64,000 bases of DNA. Source: Steroidobacteraceae bacterium. GTDB taxonomy: Bacteria; Pseudomonadota; Gammaproteobacteria; Steroidobacterales; Steroidobacteraceae. Positions 25,824 through 34,406 of this stretch are shown one piece after another; within the stretch, counting starts at the first letter, position 1; every line of letters begins with the position of its first letter. The notes beneath the pieces were generated by a model. It was not told the DNA's origin. It made no database searches and was given only the letters and a program-made list of their open reading frames with translations. The stretch covers positions 1 to 64,000 of the forward strand of contig JANWJS010000021.1 in the NCBI GenBank assembly GCA_025451845.1, in the 5' to 3' direction. The translations under genes were made by a program, and so were the position numbers.

Positions 25824-26105
25824 ATGACGACGATCTACGTGGGCAATCTGCCCTTCAATGCCACCGAGCAGGATGTGAAAGCGCTGTTCGAGCGTCACGG
25901 CAAGGTGGAATCGGTCAAGCTCATCAATGATCGGGAAACCGGCCGCCCACGCGGCTTCGGTTTCGTCGAGATGCCGCAGAGCGAGGCCCAGGGGGCGATC
26001 CAGGCCCTGAACGGCTTTCAGATGGACGGCCGGGCGCTACGGGTCAACGAGGCCCAGGAGCGTGCACCGCGCGCACGCCAGGGCGGCGGTCCGTTCAGAC
26101 GCTGA
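25824..26105 (+). CDS. RRM-domain RNA-binding protein
   Basis: 93 residues comprising one RNA recognition motif: RNP2 IYVGNL, RNP1 GRPRGFGFVEM, and the last strand GRALRVNEAQ, ending in a short basic tail (ERAPRARQGGGPFRR). Bacterial RRM proteins of this size are often cold-induced RNA-binding proteins. ATG 25824 gives the normal N-terminus MTTIYVGNLPFN; nine residues in the ORF-track model are dropped. A Rho-independent terminator follows 30 bases after the stop. Confidence 0.93.
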   Translation: MTTIYVGNLPFNATEQDVKALFERHGKVESVKLINDRETGRPRGFGFVEMPQSEAQGAIQALNGFQMDGRALRVNEAQERAPRARQGGGPFRR

Positions 26106-26135
26106 AACCAGCGTCCGCTATACGCCTTTGCACAA

Positions 26136-26160
26136 GCCCCGCTCCGGCGGGGTTTTTTTT
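26136..26160 (+). terminator. Rho-independent terminator of the RRM gene
   Basis: GCCCCGC-TCCG-GCGGGG stem-loop followed by eight T residues. Confidence 0.93.
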
Positions 26161-26190
26161 GTTCCGGCCCCCCTCCAGAATTACGCACCC

Positions 26191-27033
26191 ATGTACACGC
26201 CGTCGCGAACCACCGCCATCGCCCTCATGTGCCTCCTGAGTGCCGGGGGACTGGTCGCGGGGTGCACCACGACGGGCGGCCGGGAGCCGACCGCAAATGC
26301 CCTCGATGCCATCCTCGCGGGTAACCAGCGCACGGTAGCCGACCGTAGCCGCGACCCGTACCGACATCCCAAGGAGACGCTCCTCTTTTTCGGCATCCGT
26401 CCGAACACGCGGGTATTGCAGGTTTGGCCGGAATCGGGCTGGTACACGGAGATTATCGCGCCACTCGTGCACGGCAGGGGACGGTACTACGCCGGTGTCA
26501 TCGCGCCCGACCCGGGCAGCCGTTTCCTCACGGCGCGCCTCGCCAACTACCGCCGGCTCCTCGCCTCTCGCCGGGATCTGTACGGCGCAGTGCAGGTAGT
26601 GACTTTTCCGCTGGATGGGACCGATGTGCTGCCGCCGGGCTCGGCGAGCATGGTGCTGAGCTTCCGCGGCCTGCATGAATGGATGGCGCTCGGGGATGCG
26701 CAGCAGGCGCTCGCCACCCTATATCGCGTGCTGGCGCCGGGCGGGGTGTTTGGGGTGGTGGACAACCGAGGGAATCCGGCCGCGCCGCAGGATCCGCGGG
26801 CGAAGAGCGGCTATGTCAGGCAGGACTATGCGATCCGGATGATCGAGGCCGCGGGGTTCAGGCTGGTCGCGACTTCGGAGGTGAATGCCAACCCGAAGGA
26901 TACCAAGAACTACCCCGCCGGCGTGTGGGCGCTGCCGCCGGATTACCGGCTGGGGAATATCGATCGCGCGCGGTACCAAGCCATCGGCGAGAGCGACCGA
27001 TTCACCTTGAAGTTCGTGAAACCCGGCAAGTAA
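26191..27033 (+). CDS. Exported lipoprotein with class-I methyltransferase fold (COG4798-like)
   Basis: 280 residues from ATG 26191. The N-terminus is a lipoprotein signal (TTAIALMCLLSAGGLVAGC, Cys25). The rest looks like a SAM-methyltransferase fold: motif I in an altered form (TRVLQVWPESGWYTEIIAPLV), an acidic end of strand 4 replaced by SMVLSFRGLHEW, and LYRVLAPGGVFGVVDNRG. Related exported 'predicted methyltransferases' occur widely in proteobacteria. How SAM would be supplied outside the cytoplasm is unknown, and the degenerate motif I (W in place of the first G) may mean a non-methylating role. Runs alone after the RRM terminator. Confidence 0.82.
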   Translation: MYTPSRTTAIALMCLLSAGGLVAGCTTTGGREPTANALDAILAGNQRTVADRSRDPYRHPKETLLFFGIRPNTRVLQVWPESGWYTEIIAPLVHGRGRYYAGVIAPDPGSRFLTARLANYRRLLASRRDLYGAVQVVTFPLDGTDVLPPGSASMVLSFRGLHEWMALGDAQQALATLYRVLAPGGVFGVVDNRGNPAAPQDPRAKSGYVRQDYAIRMIEAAGFRLVATSEVNANPKDTKNYPAGVWALPPDYRLGNIDRARYQAIGESDRFTLKFVKPGK

Positions 27034-27066
27034 CGGCTCCGCCGCTTCAGCGGAATCGGGCTGCAG

Positions 27067-29172
27067 CTACCACATCTCTTTCAGGCGGGCGCTCACATCC
27101 AGGGCGGCGTCGCCGCTCTCCGCCGTCATCAACACTTCGCCGGCCGGGCGGGAGCCGTGGAAGGCGGTGGCTTCGAGCGTCTTCAGCACCTTTTCGGTGA
27201 GGAAGCGGCTGCGGCCGCCATAGACATGAGCGTCGCCGAGGCGATGTTGGGCCGTCAGGTGGAACTTCAGGGGCGCGAGCAGCAGAAGGTCGTTTTGAGC
27301 GCGAGTGAGGCCGACGTACAGCAGGCGCCGCTCCTCCTCGATCAGCTCGGGCTTGCCGGTGGCGAACTCGCTGGGAAAGCTGCCGTCGACCACGTTGAGC
27401 AGGTAGACAGTGTCCCACTCCATGCCTTTGGCGGAGTGGATGGTGGAGAGGATGAGGTAGTCCTCATCGAGCGCGGGCCGGCCCGCGAGGTCGCTGGTGG
27501 CATTTGGGGGATCGAGGGTGAGCTCGGTCAGGAAGCGCTCGCGGGACGGATATTGGCTGGAGAGTACTTCGAGCTGGTCGAGATCGCCGAGGCGCGTATG
27601 AAAGTGCTCGAATTGCCGCTCGAAGTGCGGGCGATACCATTCCCGGGCGAGATGCACCTGTCCGTTCCACGGGCGCTGCGGATCCGCGAGCGCGAAGAGC
27701 AGCTCGAGCAGCTTGCGCCAGTCCTGGGCCGCTCCGGACGGCGGCGTGAAGCCCTGCAGGCAGACAAGCGAGCCGCCGTTGGCTTCGAGGTGATCGAGCG
27801 CGCGGCGCGCGTTGGCGGGTCCCATACCGGGCAGAAGCTGCAGCGTGCGGAAGGCCGCTAGGCTGTTGCGGGAATTGTCGGCCCAGCGCAGCACGGCCAG
27901 CAGATCCTTGATGTGCCCAGCCTCGAGGAACTTGAGGCCGCCGTACTTCACGAACGGGATCTGACGCCGTCCGAGCTCGATCTCGAGAACATCGCTGTGG
28001 CTCGAGGAGCGATAGAGCACCGCCTGCTTGCGCAACGGCACATTGGCTTCGCGGCGCTTCAGCACCTCGCTGCAGACACACTCCGCCTGCGTTTGCAGGT
28101 CTTCCACGGTGACGAGGCGCGGCCGCGGTCCTTCGCCGCGGCTCGACAACAGATGCTTTCGGTGCTGGCGAGACGCCTCTGCCATGACCGCGTTGGCGAC
28201 GTCGAGAACCTGTTGGGTGGAGCGGTAGTTTTGTGCCAGCGTGATCACCTCCGCCCGCGGCGTAAAGCGGTCGGGGAAGCCGAGGATGTTCTCCACCGCA
28301 GCGGCGCGGAACGAATAGATCGCCTGCGCGTCGTCGCCTACGATGGCGAGCCCGGCACCATCGGGCCGCAAGGCGTGCAGGATCTCCGCCTGCAGCTTGT
28401 TGGTGTCCTGATATTCGTCGACCAGCACATGATCGAAGTGGCCGCTTACGTGGGCGGCGAGCTGCGGATGGGACATCATGATCTGCCAGTAAAGCAGCAG
28501 GTCATCATAGTCGAGCAGGCTGTTGCGCTGCTTGCGCTCGACGTATGCGCGATAGAGCCGCGTCAAGTCCGATTCCCACTGTGCGCACCAGGGGAATTGC
28601 GCTTCGAGCGTCTCCTTGAGCGGGCGCTGGGTGTTGACGCGGTGGGAATAGATCTGCAGGCAGGTGTCCTTGCGCGGAAAGCGCTGCTCCTTTTGCGCGA
28701 GCCCGACCTCCTGGCGCAAGGTGTCGATCAGGTCGGCGGAGTCGCCGCGGTCGAGCACGCTGAACTGCGGATCGATCTTCAGATGCCGGGCATAGTGGCG
28801 CAGGAGGCGGTTGCCGACGGAATGGAAGGTGCCGGCCCAGCTCATGCGTTGCAGGATGCTCTGGCTGACTCCGCCGAATGTCTCGTTCAGCGTCGATTTG
28901 GCAAGCTCGTACGCGCGCCGGCGCATCTCCGTCGCGGCTCGTCGGGTGAAGGTCAGCATCATGATGCGTGCGGGATCCACTCCATGGATGACGAGATGCG
29001 CGACGCGGTGGGCCAGGGTATCGGTCTTGCCGGTCCCCGCCCCCGCGACGATCAGCAGCGGGCCGGACTTGAACCCCTTCGGCGTGCCGGCACCATCCGG
29101 CTGCGGCTCGCCATAGGTCACCGCACGGCGCTGGGGGCCGTTGAGCTTTGCTAAGTGTGACGCCGTCGACAT
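27067..29172 (-). CDS. UvrD/PcrA-type superfamily-1 DNA helicase
   Basis: 701 residues with the SF1A motifs: Q-motif (LNGPQRRAV), Walker A (IVAGAGTGKTDTLAHRVAHLV), Ia (MMLTFTRRAATEMRRRA), II (VLVDEYQDTNKLQ), III (IVGDDAQAIYSFRAA), IV (LAQNYRSTQQVLD), V (TIHSAKGMEWDTVYL) and VI (YVGLTRAQNDLLL). The 3'-5' translocase core is complete. It is shorter than UvrD/Rep and motif Ib/2B regions diverge, so I do not give it a symbol. A repair or replication-restart role is the family expectation. Divergent from the NUDIX gene. Confidence 0.92.
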   Translation of the reverse strand: MSTASHLAKLNGPQRRAVTYGEPQPDGAGTPKGFKSGPLLIVAGAGTGKTDTLAHRVAHLVIHGVDPARIMMLTFTRRAATEMRRRAYELAKSTLNETFGGVSQSILQRMSWAGTFHSVGNRLLRHYARHLKIDPQFSVLDRGDSADLIDTLRQEVGLAQKEQRFPRKDTCLQIYSHRVNTQRPLKETLEAQFPWCAQWESDLTRLYRAYVERKQRNSLLDYDDLLLYWQIMMSHPQLAAHVSGHFDHVLVDEYQDTNKLQAEILHALRPDGAGLAIVGDDAQAIYSFRAAAVENILGFPDRFTPRAEVITLAQNYRSTQQVLDVANAVMAEASRQHRKHLLSSRGEGPRPRLVTVEDLQTQAECVCSEVLKRREANVPLRKQAVLYRSSSHSDVLEIELGRRQIPFVKYGGLKFLEAGHIKDLLAVLRWADNSRNSLAAFRTLQLLPGMGPANARRALDHLEANGGSLVCLQGFTPPSGAAQDWRKLLELLFALADPQRPWNGQVHLAREWYRPHFERQFEHFHTRLGDLDQLEVLSSQYPSRERFLTELTLDPPNATSDLAGRPALDEDYLILSTIHSAKGMEWDTVYLLNVVDGSFPSEFATGKPELIEEERRLLYVGLTRAQNDLLLLAPLKFHLTAQHRLGDAHVYGGRSRFLTEKVLKTLEATAFHGSRPAGEVLMTAESGDAALDVSARLKEMW

Positions 29173-29306
29173 GACGGCGGGGGACTATACGTAATCGGGT
29201 GACCTGCTGTCACTGAATGCCGTCACGTGCCCAACGTACAGTGCTTGCGCAATTGCCCTGCAAGCCCGAGACGTTCCAAAGTGTAAGCATGCTAGGCTCG
29301 GCACCG

Positions 29307-29855
29307 ATGACACCTGAGAGGCAGACGACGCACTTTCGTGGACGAATCATATCGCTCACCACCGACGAGGTCCGGCTGCCCAACGGACATATGGCTTCGC
29401 TCGAGGTTGTTCACCATCCCGGCGGCGCGGCGGCAGTCGCAATCGACGCGCAGGAGCGCGTGTGTCTGCTGCGGCAATATCGCTATGTCGCCAATGGCTG
29501 GCTGTGGGAGTTGCCGGCGGGAAAGCTGGAACCGGACGAGCCGCCGCTCGTGACCGCCCGGCGCGAGCTCATCGAAGAGGCGGGCGTGAGCGCACGTGAA
29601 TGGCGCAGCCTCGGCTCCTACCTCAGCTCTCCAGGGATCTTCACCGAGGTGCTGCATCTCTTTCTTGCGACGGGCGTGGAGCCGGCAGCGGTCGCGCATG
29701 AGCAGGTAGAGGTGATCGAGGTTCACTGGGTGCCCTTCCGTGAGGCGTGCGACTGGGCGGAGAGCGGGCAGATCCGCGATGGCAAGACGGCCATGGGGCT
29801 GATCCGGGCACGTTATGTCCGTACCCGCGCACCGCCAGAAGTGGCCCCGGGCTGA
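29307..29855 (+). CDS. NUDIX hydrolase (ADP-ribose pyrophosphatase-like)
   Basis: 182 residues from ATG 29307 with a complete NUDIX box GKLEPDEPPLVTARRELIEEAGV (GX5EX7REUXEEXGU). The preceding CLLRQYRYVANGWLWELPAGKLE and later LSSPGIFTEVLHLFLATGV match the NudF/ADP-ribose pyrophosphatase subgroup. An alternative ATG lies at 29289. Cytoplasmic housekeeping of nucleotide sugars is the expected role. Its partner in ADP-ribose turnover could be the ARH domain at 35.6 kb, but that link is only inference. Confidence 0.9.
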   Translation: MTPERQTTHFRGRIISLTTDEVRLPNGHMASLEVVHHPGGAAAVAIDAQERVCLLRQYRYVANGWLWELPAGKLEPDEPPLVTARRELIEEAGVSAREWRSLGSYLSSPGIFTEVLHLFLATGVEPAAVAHEQVEVIEVHWVPFREACDWAESGQIRDGKTAMGLIRARYVRTRAPPEVAPG

Positions 29856-29941
29856 TTCGTGACGGCTGTCTCGGAACAGCGACAGACGCGCTGCTAAGGT
29901 CTATTCGTCCGCAAACCGCGGATTGCCGTTTGCACTGCTCC

Positions 29942-30292
29942 TTGGACGCCAGTACCAAAAAGATCGACTGCGCGGAACACCGCCAGCAGGACAGCACTGG
30001 CGAGCGCCGCCGGCTCTCCCAGATCCGCCACGACGAGCGCGGGAACGCTTACGTCGAATGGGTCGACGCACCTGCGGACCTGATAAAGCGCCCGAAGCTC
30101 GAGATCCAGGGCGACTCCGGTGAATTGCAGCTGGATACGCAGCGCAGCGCCTACGATCCGTACTCGAACGCCACCGGCGCCGCGCGCAAGACCGGCAACA
30201 CGACACGCACCGACCTGCGCAAGCTTTCCGAGTGGATCAAGATGATGCGCGAGCTCGAGGAGCGCAAGCGCAACGGCGAGGACGGGCAGTAG
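29942..30292 (+). CDS. Hypothetical protein, about 116 residues
   Basis: The C-terminal two-thirds is protein-like (RRLSQIRHDERGNAYVEWVDAPADLIKRPKLEIQGDSGELQLDTQRSAYDPYSNATG, then KLSEWIKMMRELEERKRNGED). The track's longer model overlaps the NUDIX gene; TTG 29942 is a tentative start with no visible ribosome site. Basic and hydrophilic, no membrane helix. I recognise no named family. It follows the NUDIX gene by 86 bases on the same strand. Confidence 0.6.
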   Translation: MDASTKKIDCAEHRQQDSTGERRRLSQIRHDERGNAYVEWVDAPADLIKRPKLEIQGDSGELQLDTQRSAYDPYSNATGAARKTGNTTRTDLRKLSEWIKMMRELEERKRNGEDGQ

Positions 30293-30407
30293 CTCCCGCC
30301 CGCTCGACCCTTCGATGGGGCACGACTTCCGATGGACACTTCTCACGCAGGAAGCGCCGCATCCACCGTCGCCCGGCAGGCCCTCGACCCGACCCCCCGC
30401 GGAATCG

Positions 30408-31067
30408 TCAGGCGGACCGCTCGATGTGCGTGAGCTTGCGCGCATTGCTGAGGCGGTAGAACCGCCGCAGCTCGCTGAGCACCTCCCCCTCCGTGGCGGC
30501 CCCGGCACGGCGCAGCGAATGCTCGAGCCGGCGGCAGAACTTCTCCGCGTAACGACTGGCTTCGCGGTAGAGGTCCTCGCGCCCGTCTGCGAGCCGTGGA
30601 TCGATGTGCGCGCGCTCGAAAAGAATGCGGCGCAGCTCTGCCGGAAACCGGCCCGGCAGCTGGCGGCGGAGCAGCCAGTAGCTGGCGACGTACTTGTCCA
30701 CCTCCGCCTGCATTTCGAGCTCCAGGATCGAGACGGGACGGTCGTGGTCGGCGTTCCAGGCGAGGTAGAGGAAGTGACTGACCCCTTCGAGCGCCTTGCA
30801 ATAGTCCGCGACGTTGCCGTCGTGCAGGCGCACCATCGGGTCTTCGCGCCGCAGTCTTTCCAACAGCTGCGCATCGAGGTAGAGCGAGACCCCCGCTTCC
30901 TCGCCGGCGGTCGCGGGCTGCGCGACGATGAGATCCTCCTCCGAAACCCTGGCCCGCACCGATTCCGGCAGACGCTTGCGGTCAGTGACGAGGAAGTCAT
31001 AGACGTCGTGAGCGATGCTCACGTCGTATATGCCGCCGATGAGTTGCTGCAGCTGCGTGAGGATCAC
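30408..31067 (-). CDS. Conserved-looking hypothetical helical protein, 219 residues
   Basis: The ORF-track N-terminus out of frame with its neighbour is dropped; GTG 31067 (MILTQLQQLIGGIYDVSIAHDVYDFLV) starts four bases after the stop of the upstream gene, so the two are coupled. Recognisable segments are LYLDAQLLERL, EGVSHFLYLAWNADHDRPVSILELEMQAEVDKY and RYAEKFCRRLEHSLRR; it is predicted helical and soluble. I know no named family. The pair with 31072..31701 looks like one functional unit. Confidence 0.8.
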   Translation of the reverse strand: MILTQLQQLIGGIYDVSIAHDVYDFLVTDRKRLPESVRARVSEEDLIVAQPATAGEEAGVSLYLDAQLLERLRREDPMVRLHDGNVADYCKALEGVSHFLYLAWNADHDRPVSILELEMQAEVDKYVASYWLLRRQLPGRFPAELRRILFERAHIDPRLADGREDLYREASRYAEKFCRRLEHSLRRAGAATEGEVLSELRRFYRLSNARKLTHIERSA

Positions 31068-31071
31068 GGAA

Positions 31072-31701
31072 TCAGTGCGCGAGCTGCGCTCCGGCGGCCA
31101 CGGTCGGATCGACCCCGAGGCGCTTGAGCAGCGCGTAACAGCGCCGGCTGCCGGTCTTGAGCCAGATCTCGTACAGACGCAGGATGTCCTTGTCGGAATG
31201 CGTATAGGCGGTCTCCGCGAGCTCGTTGAGCGCATCGACCATGGGCTGGAATTTCTGCGACAGTTCGGCGAACACGTCGCCGAGGACCCGGCCCCTGCCC
31301 CGGGACAGCGCTTCGGCGAGGACGCCGTAGGCGCGCCCCCCCATCGCGATGTGGTAGTCGATATCGATCAGCTTGCGCGCAAAGCTTTGCGCAAAAAACC
31401 CTGCCACGAAGAGCGAGACGTCGCCCAGCCGTTGCAGGTTGCGGTTGCGGTCGCCGGTGGAGCGCGCCTCGAGCGCCTCGGACAGCATGACGACGAGCGG
31501 CTTCAGGCGCGGGCCCTCGGGAGTGCTGTCAAACAAAGCCTCGGAACGGGCGAATAGAGTCAACAGGTTGACGACGTAGTGCTCGGTCTGGTCCTCGACC
31601 GAGAGCTGCTGAGTGGCGAGCGCGCCGTGCAGGGCGTCCCTGAAGTATTCCTTCAGGTTGACGACGGGCTGCACCCGGCTGGATGAGTGAGCGTCAGACA
31701 T
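31072..31701 (-). CDS. Hypothetical helical protein, 209 residues, partner of the downstream gene
   Basis: Starts at ATG 31701 behind a strong AGGAGGT site 11 bases upstream; a second AGGAGG lies 16 bases further. Largely helical (VNLKEYFRDALHGALATQQLSVEDQTEHYVVNLLTLFARSEALF; LGDVSLFVAGFFAQSFARKLIDIDYHIAMGGRAYGVLAEAL), no signal peptide. Family not recognised. First gene of a two-gene unit with 30408..31067. Upstream lies an A-type repeat. Confidence 0.82.
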   Translation of the reverse strand: MSDAHSSSRVQPVVNLKEYFRDALHGALATQQLSVEDQTEHYVVNLLTLFARSEALFDSTPEGPRLKPLVVMLSEALEARSTGDRNRNLQRLGDVSLFVAGFFAQSFARKLIDIDYHIAMGGRAYGVLAEALSRGRGRVLGDVFAELSQKFQPMVDALNELAETAYTHSDKDILRLYEIWLKTGSRRCYALLKRLGVDPTVAAGAQLAH

Positions 31702-31799
31702 GGCTGTTAAGACCTCCTGAGCACGCCTCCTAAGGAATAAAACGGCAGGACACGCCTAAAGTTCACCTCACCTATCGGGTGAATACCGTGATGTATTGT

Positions 31800-31906
31800 C
31801 CATTGGCGCAAATCGCTCCCGGCGATGTGCGCGGCCAGGCCTGTGACTCGTTCGATCTCGCAGCCCAGGAGCGGCCTGGGCCGCTCATTGGCTGGCTTTC
31901 GAGCGC
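31800..31906 (-). repeat. Type A composite palindromic repeat (copy A5, reversed)
   Basis: On the minus strand: GAGCGGCCCAGG-CCGCT-CCTGGGCTGCGA hairpin, then CAGGCCTGGCCGCGCACATCGCCGGGAGCGATTTGCGCCAATG. Same order as A1. It lies in the 230-bp gap between the HAD gene stop and the start of the 31072..31701 gene. Confidence 0.85.
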
Positions 31907-31931
31907 CGGCGGGGTCGTATCTATTTGGCGT

Positions 31932-32690
31932 TCAGCTTTGGCAGCTGAGAGTGTCGACTGCTAACAGTTCGGCCAGGCGCAGGCAGTCGGCAACATCGAC
32001 GTCGGCTGGCTCCAGGTGGGCCGGCCAGGGCGCCTGGCTGCGGTTCATCCAGGCGGTGCGCAGGCCGGCCTCGCGTGCCGCATTGACGTCCAGGAATGGG
32101 TCATCGCCGACATAGAGGATGTCGTGGGGATCGAGACGCAGGTCACGCACAAGCTGCTGGAAGCAACGAGGATGCGGTTTCGCGACACCGATCTGGCGCG
32201 CGTTCAGCGAGACGCTGAAGAGCGGGCCGAGTCCGATCAGGTCGAGGTCCGCATTCCCGTTGCTGAGGGACGCGAGCGTGTAGTGCGCATGCAGGCGTTG
32301 CAGCGCGGGCTGAACGTCGGCGTAAGTCTGCAGCTGGTTGCGTGCGGCGAAGAATACCTGGAAAGCGCGATCGGCCACTTCTTCGCCATATCCACAGTCG
32401 CGAGCGTGCGCGGCCAGCGCGGTGATGCGCAGGTAGGTGAAGTCGTGGGCATTGTGAGGCTCGCTACGGGCAAGCCGCTCGCGCGCACCGCGCATTTCCT
32501 CGAGCGAGACCCGCTCAATGATCCGCGGGCAGTGCTCGCGCAGCCAAGCGAGCAGGCACTGCTCCGCGTGAACGATCACCGGACCAACATCCCACAGTGT
32601 ATTATCGAGATCGAAGGCGATCGCGTGCAAGTCGCCGAGCCCGGCCGCCCGGAAAGCGGCGGACCCTAAGCTCAAGGTTCCCGTCGTCAT
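31932..32690 (-). CDS. HAD-family phosphatase (YigB-like)
   Basis: 252 residues. HAD motif I AIAFDLDNTLWDVG, motif II LASLSNGN, motif III with Lys in GVAKPHPRCF, motif IV LYVGDDPFLDVNAAREAGLRTAWMNR. The overall pattern and the DLDNTLWD start are those of the YigB group, where E. coli YigB acts as 5-amino-6-(5-phosphoribitylamino)uracil phosphatase in riboflavin synthesis; the substrate here is not shown by sequence. Divergent from the GST gene with 20 bases between starts. Confidence 0.88.
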   Translation of the reverse strand: MTTGTLSLGSAAFRAAGLGDLHAIAFDLDNTLWDVGPVIVHAEQCLLAWLREHCPRIIERVSLEEMRGARERLARSEPHNAHDFTYLRITALAAHARDCGYGEEVADRAFQVFFAARNQLQTYADVQPALQRLHAHYTLASLSNGNADLDLIGLGPLFSVSLNARQIGVAKPHPRCFQQLVRDLRLDPHDILYVGDDPFLDVNAAREAGLRTAWMNRSQAPWPAHLEPADVDVADCLRLAELLAVDTLSCQS

Positions 32691-32710
32691 GCTGTGAAGG
32701 TTACCATTCC

Positions 32711-33364
32711 ATGTCGGATCTGACTCTGGTGATCGGCAACAGGAACTACTCGTCGTGGTCGCTGCGGCCGTGGATGCTCCTCAAGCGCCTCGGTGTCGAA
32801 TTCCGCGAGGTTCTGATCCGGCTGGACACGCCCACGACGAAAGACGAGATCGAGAAGTACGGGCCGAGTGGGCGAGTCCCCGTGCTGCTCGATGGTGACC
32901 TCTGCGTCTGGGACTCCCTGGCAATCTGTGAATACGTGGCGGAGCTCACAGGGCGCGGCTGGCCGCAGGAACGGGCCGCTCGCGCCGTTGCACGTTCGGT
33001 CTGCGCGGAAATGCATTCGGGCTTCGCCAATCTGCGCACGGAATGGCCGATGAATGCGCGCGCGCGCAACCGCCACACGGTCCTCACGCTGAGCCTGGAG
33101 GCGGACATCGATCGGGTTGACGAGATATGGAACGACTGCCGCCGGCGCTTCGGCGCCGCGGGGCCCTGGCTCTTCGGGGAGTATTCCGTCGCAGATGCGA
33201 TGTATGCGCCCGTGGTGCTGCGCTTCAACACCTACGGCGCCGCCCGGATCTCGCAGACGGCACGCTGGTACATGGCTGCGGCACTCGAGGATGCCACTCT
33301 GCAGTCGTGGCTCGCGGCCGCCAAGGCGGAGCCCTGGACGCTTCCCCAGAGCGAGGTGGGGTGA
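32711..33364 (+). CDS. Glutathione S-transferase family protein
   Basis: 217 residues from ATG 32711. The N-terminal NRNYSSWSLRPWMLLKRLGVEF, GPSGRVPVLLDGDLCVWDSLAICEYVAEL with a likely catalytic Ser in NYSSWS, and the C-terminal WLFGEYSVADAMYAPVVLRF identify a GST of the group with an NYSSWSLRPW signature. Unrelated in sequence to the GST at 21522. An AAGG lies about 12 bases upstream. Converges with the ATP-grasp gene, seven bases apart. Confidence 0.9.
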   Translation: MSDLTLVIGNRNYSSWSLRPWMLLKRLGVEFREVLIRLDTPTTKDEIEKYGPSGRVPVLLDGDLCVWDSLAICEYVAELTGRGWPQERAARAVARSVCAEMHSGFANLRTEWPMNARARNRHTVLTLSLEADIDRVDEIWNDCRRRFGAAGPWLFGEYSVADAMYAPVVLRFNTYGAARISQTARWYMAAALEDATLQSWLAAAKAEPWTLPQSEVG

Positions 33365-33371
33365 GGGTGTC

Positions 33372-34406
33372 CTACCCATACGTAGCGCGCCATTCAGCCC
33401 GGTACGACATCCCCAACGACATCAACCGCTCCAGCAGATCCGGATAGCTGATGCCGGCCGCGCGCGCGGACTCGGCGAAATCTTCGGCCGCTTCCAGATT
33501 GGGATTCGCGTTGGCTTCGAGCGCATAGACCTCGCCGCCGGCGGTGGCCCTGAAATCCATGCGGGCGCAGCCCGAGAGCCCCAGCGCCCGGTATATCCGG
33601 CGAGAGAGCTTGTCGAGGCGCGTGAGCACGGCCGGTGCCAGATCCTCCGCGGCGCGGGTCGTGATGCCGTACTTCGTCTGATATCGCTTGTCCCATTTCA
33701 CCTTGCGGGTGGCGATTGCGGCCAGGGAGTCGGGCATCGAGCCGAACACCATCTCCCACACCGGCAGACGCGTCAGCCGGTCGTTGCCCGTCACTCCGAC
33801 GTAGAGCTCGCGGCCCTCGATGTACTCTTCGACAAGCGCGTCGGAACCGATTTGCTCCTGGACGAACTCGATCCGTTCCTTGAGCCGCGCTGCATCCTCC
33901 ACCACCGACGCCTGCGCAATACCGAGCGAAGCATCTTCGACGGTCGACTTCACGAAGAGCGGGAAGCGGAGCTTGCGCGGAACATGGATGCGCGCGCCCT
34001 TTTGGAAGACGGCGAACTGTGGTGTCGGAATGCGATGGAAGGCGAGGAGCTGCTTGCACAGTGGTTTGTCACGCGAGAGCAGCAGACCCCGGGGATTGCA
34101 GCCCGTGTAGGGTTGGCGCAGCAACTCGAGAAAGGCGACCACGTGCTGGTCATATGTGACGATGCCGTTGAATTCCTCGAGCAGGTTGAAGACGATGTCG
34201 GGTTTCCAGTCGGCAATGCTGCTACGCATCTCGGTGAGGCTGTCGAGGACACCGAGGCAGCGGACGTCGTGTCCGCTAGCGCGCAGCGTGCTCGTGACGT
34301 CGTATTCGGTACGCCACTCCTCGACCTCTTTGTCGTTGTGTCCCTCGAGAGATTCCGGCGGCACCAGGCTCGCGTGCACGACGACGAGCGTGCGCAGTTT
34401 TCTCAT
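33372..34406 (-). CDS. ATP-grasp ligase, D-alanine-D-alanine-ligase-like
   Basis: 344 residues. ATP-grasp features: FPLFVKSTVEDASLGIAQASVVEDAARL, DALVEEYIEGRELYVGVTGN, ARMDFRATAGGEVYALEANANPNL (metal-binding D, E, N) and AAGISYPDLLERLM as in D-Ala-D-Ala ligases. The N-terminal region (LRTLVVVHASLVPPESL, DIVFNLLEEFNG) is Ddl-like but longer. ATG 34406 overlaps the upstream metallopeptidase stop as ATGA. Carboxylate-amine ligase activity is expected; the substrate is unknown. Being coupled to a peptidase and not near mur genes argues against a normal Ddl. Confidence 0.85.
   Translation of the reverse strand: MRKLRTLVVVHASLVPPESLEGHNDKEVEEWRTEYDVTSTLRASGHDVRCLGVLDSLTEMRSSIADWKPDIVFNLLEEFNGIVTYDQHVVAFLELLRQPYTGCNPRGLLLSRDKPLCKQLLAFHRIPTPQFAVFQKGARIHVPRKLRFPLFVKSTVEDASLGIAQASVVEDAARLKERIEFVQEQIGSDALVEEYIEGRELYVGVTGNDRLTRLPVWEMVFGSMPDSLAAIATRKVKWDKRYQTKYGITTRAAEDLAPAVLTRLDKLSRRIYRALGLSGCARMDFRATAGGEVYALEANANPNLEAAEDFAESARAAGISYPDLLERLMSLGMSYRAEWRATYG

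Noticed and set aside
29747-30292. Long form of the 116-residue ORF (181 residues)
   Set aside because: Its first 65 codons are out-of-frame NUDIX coding sequence.
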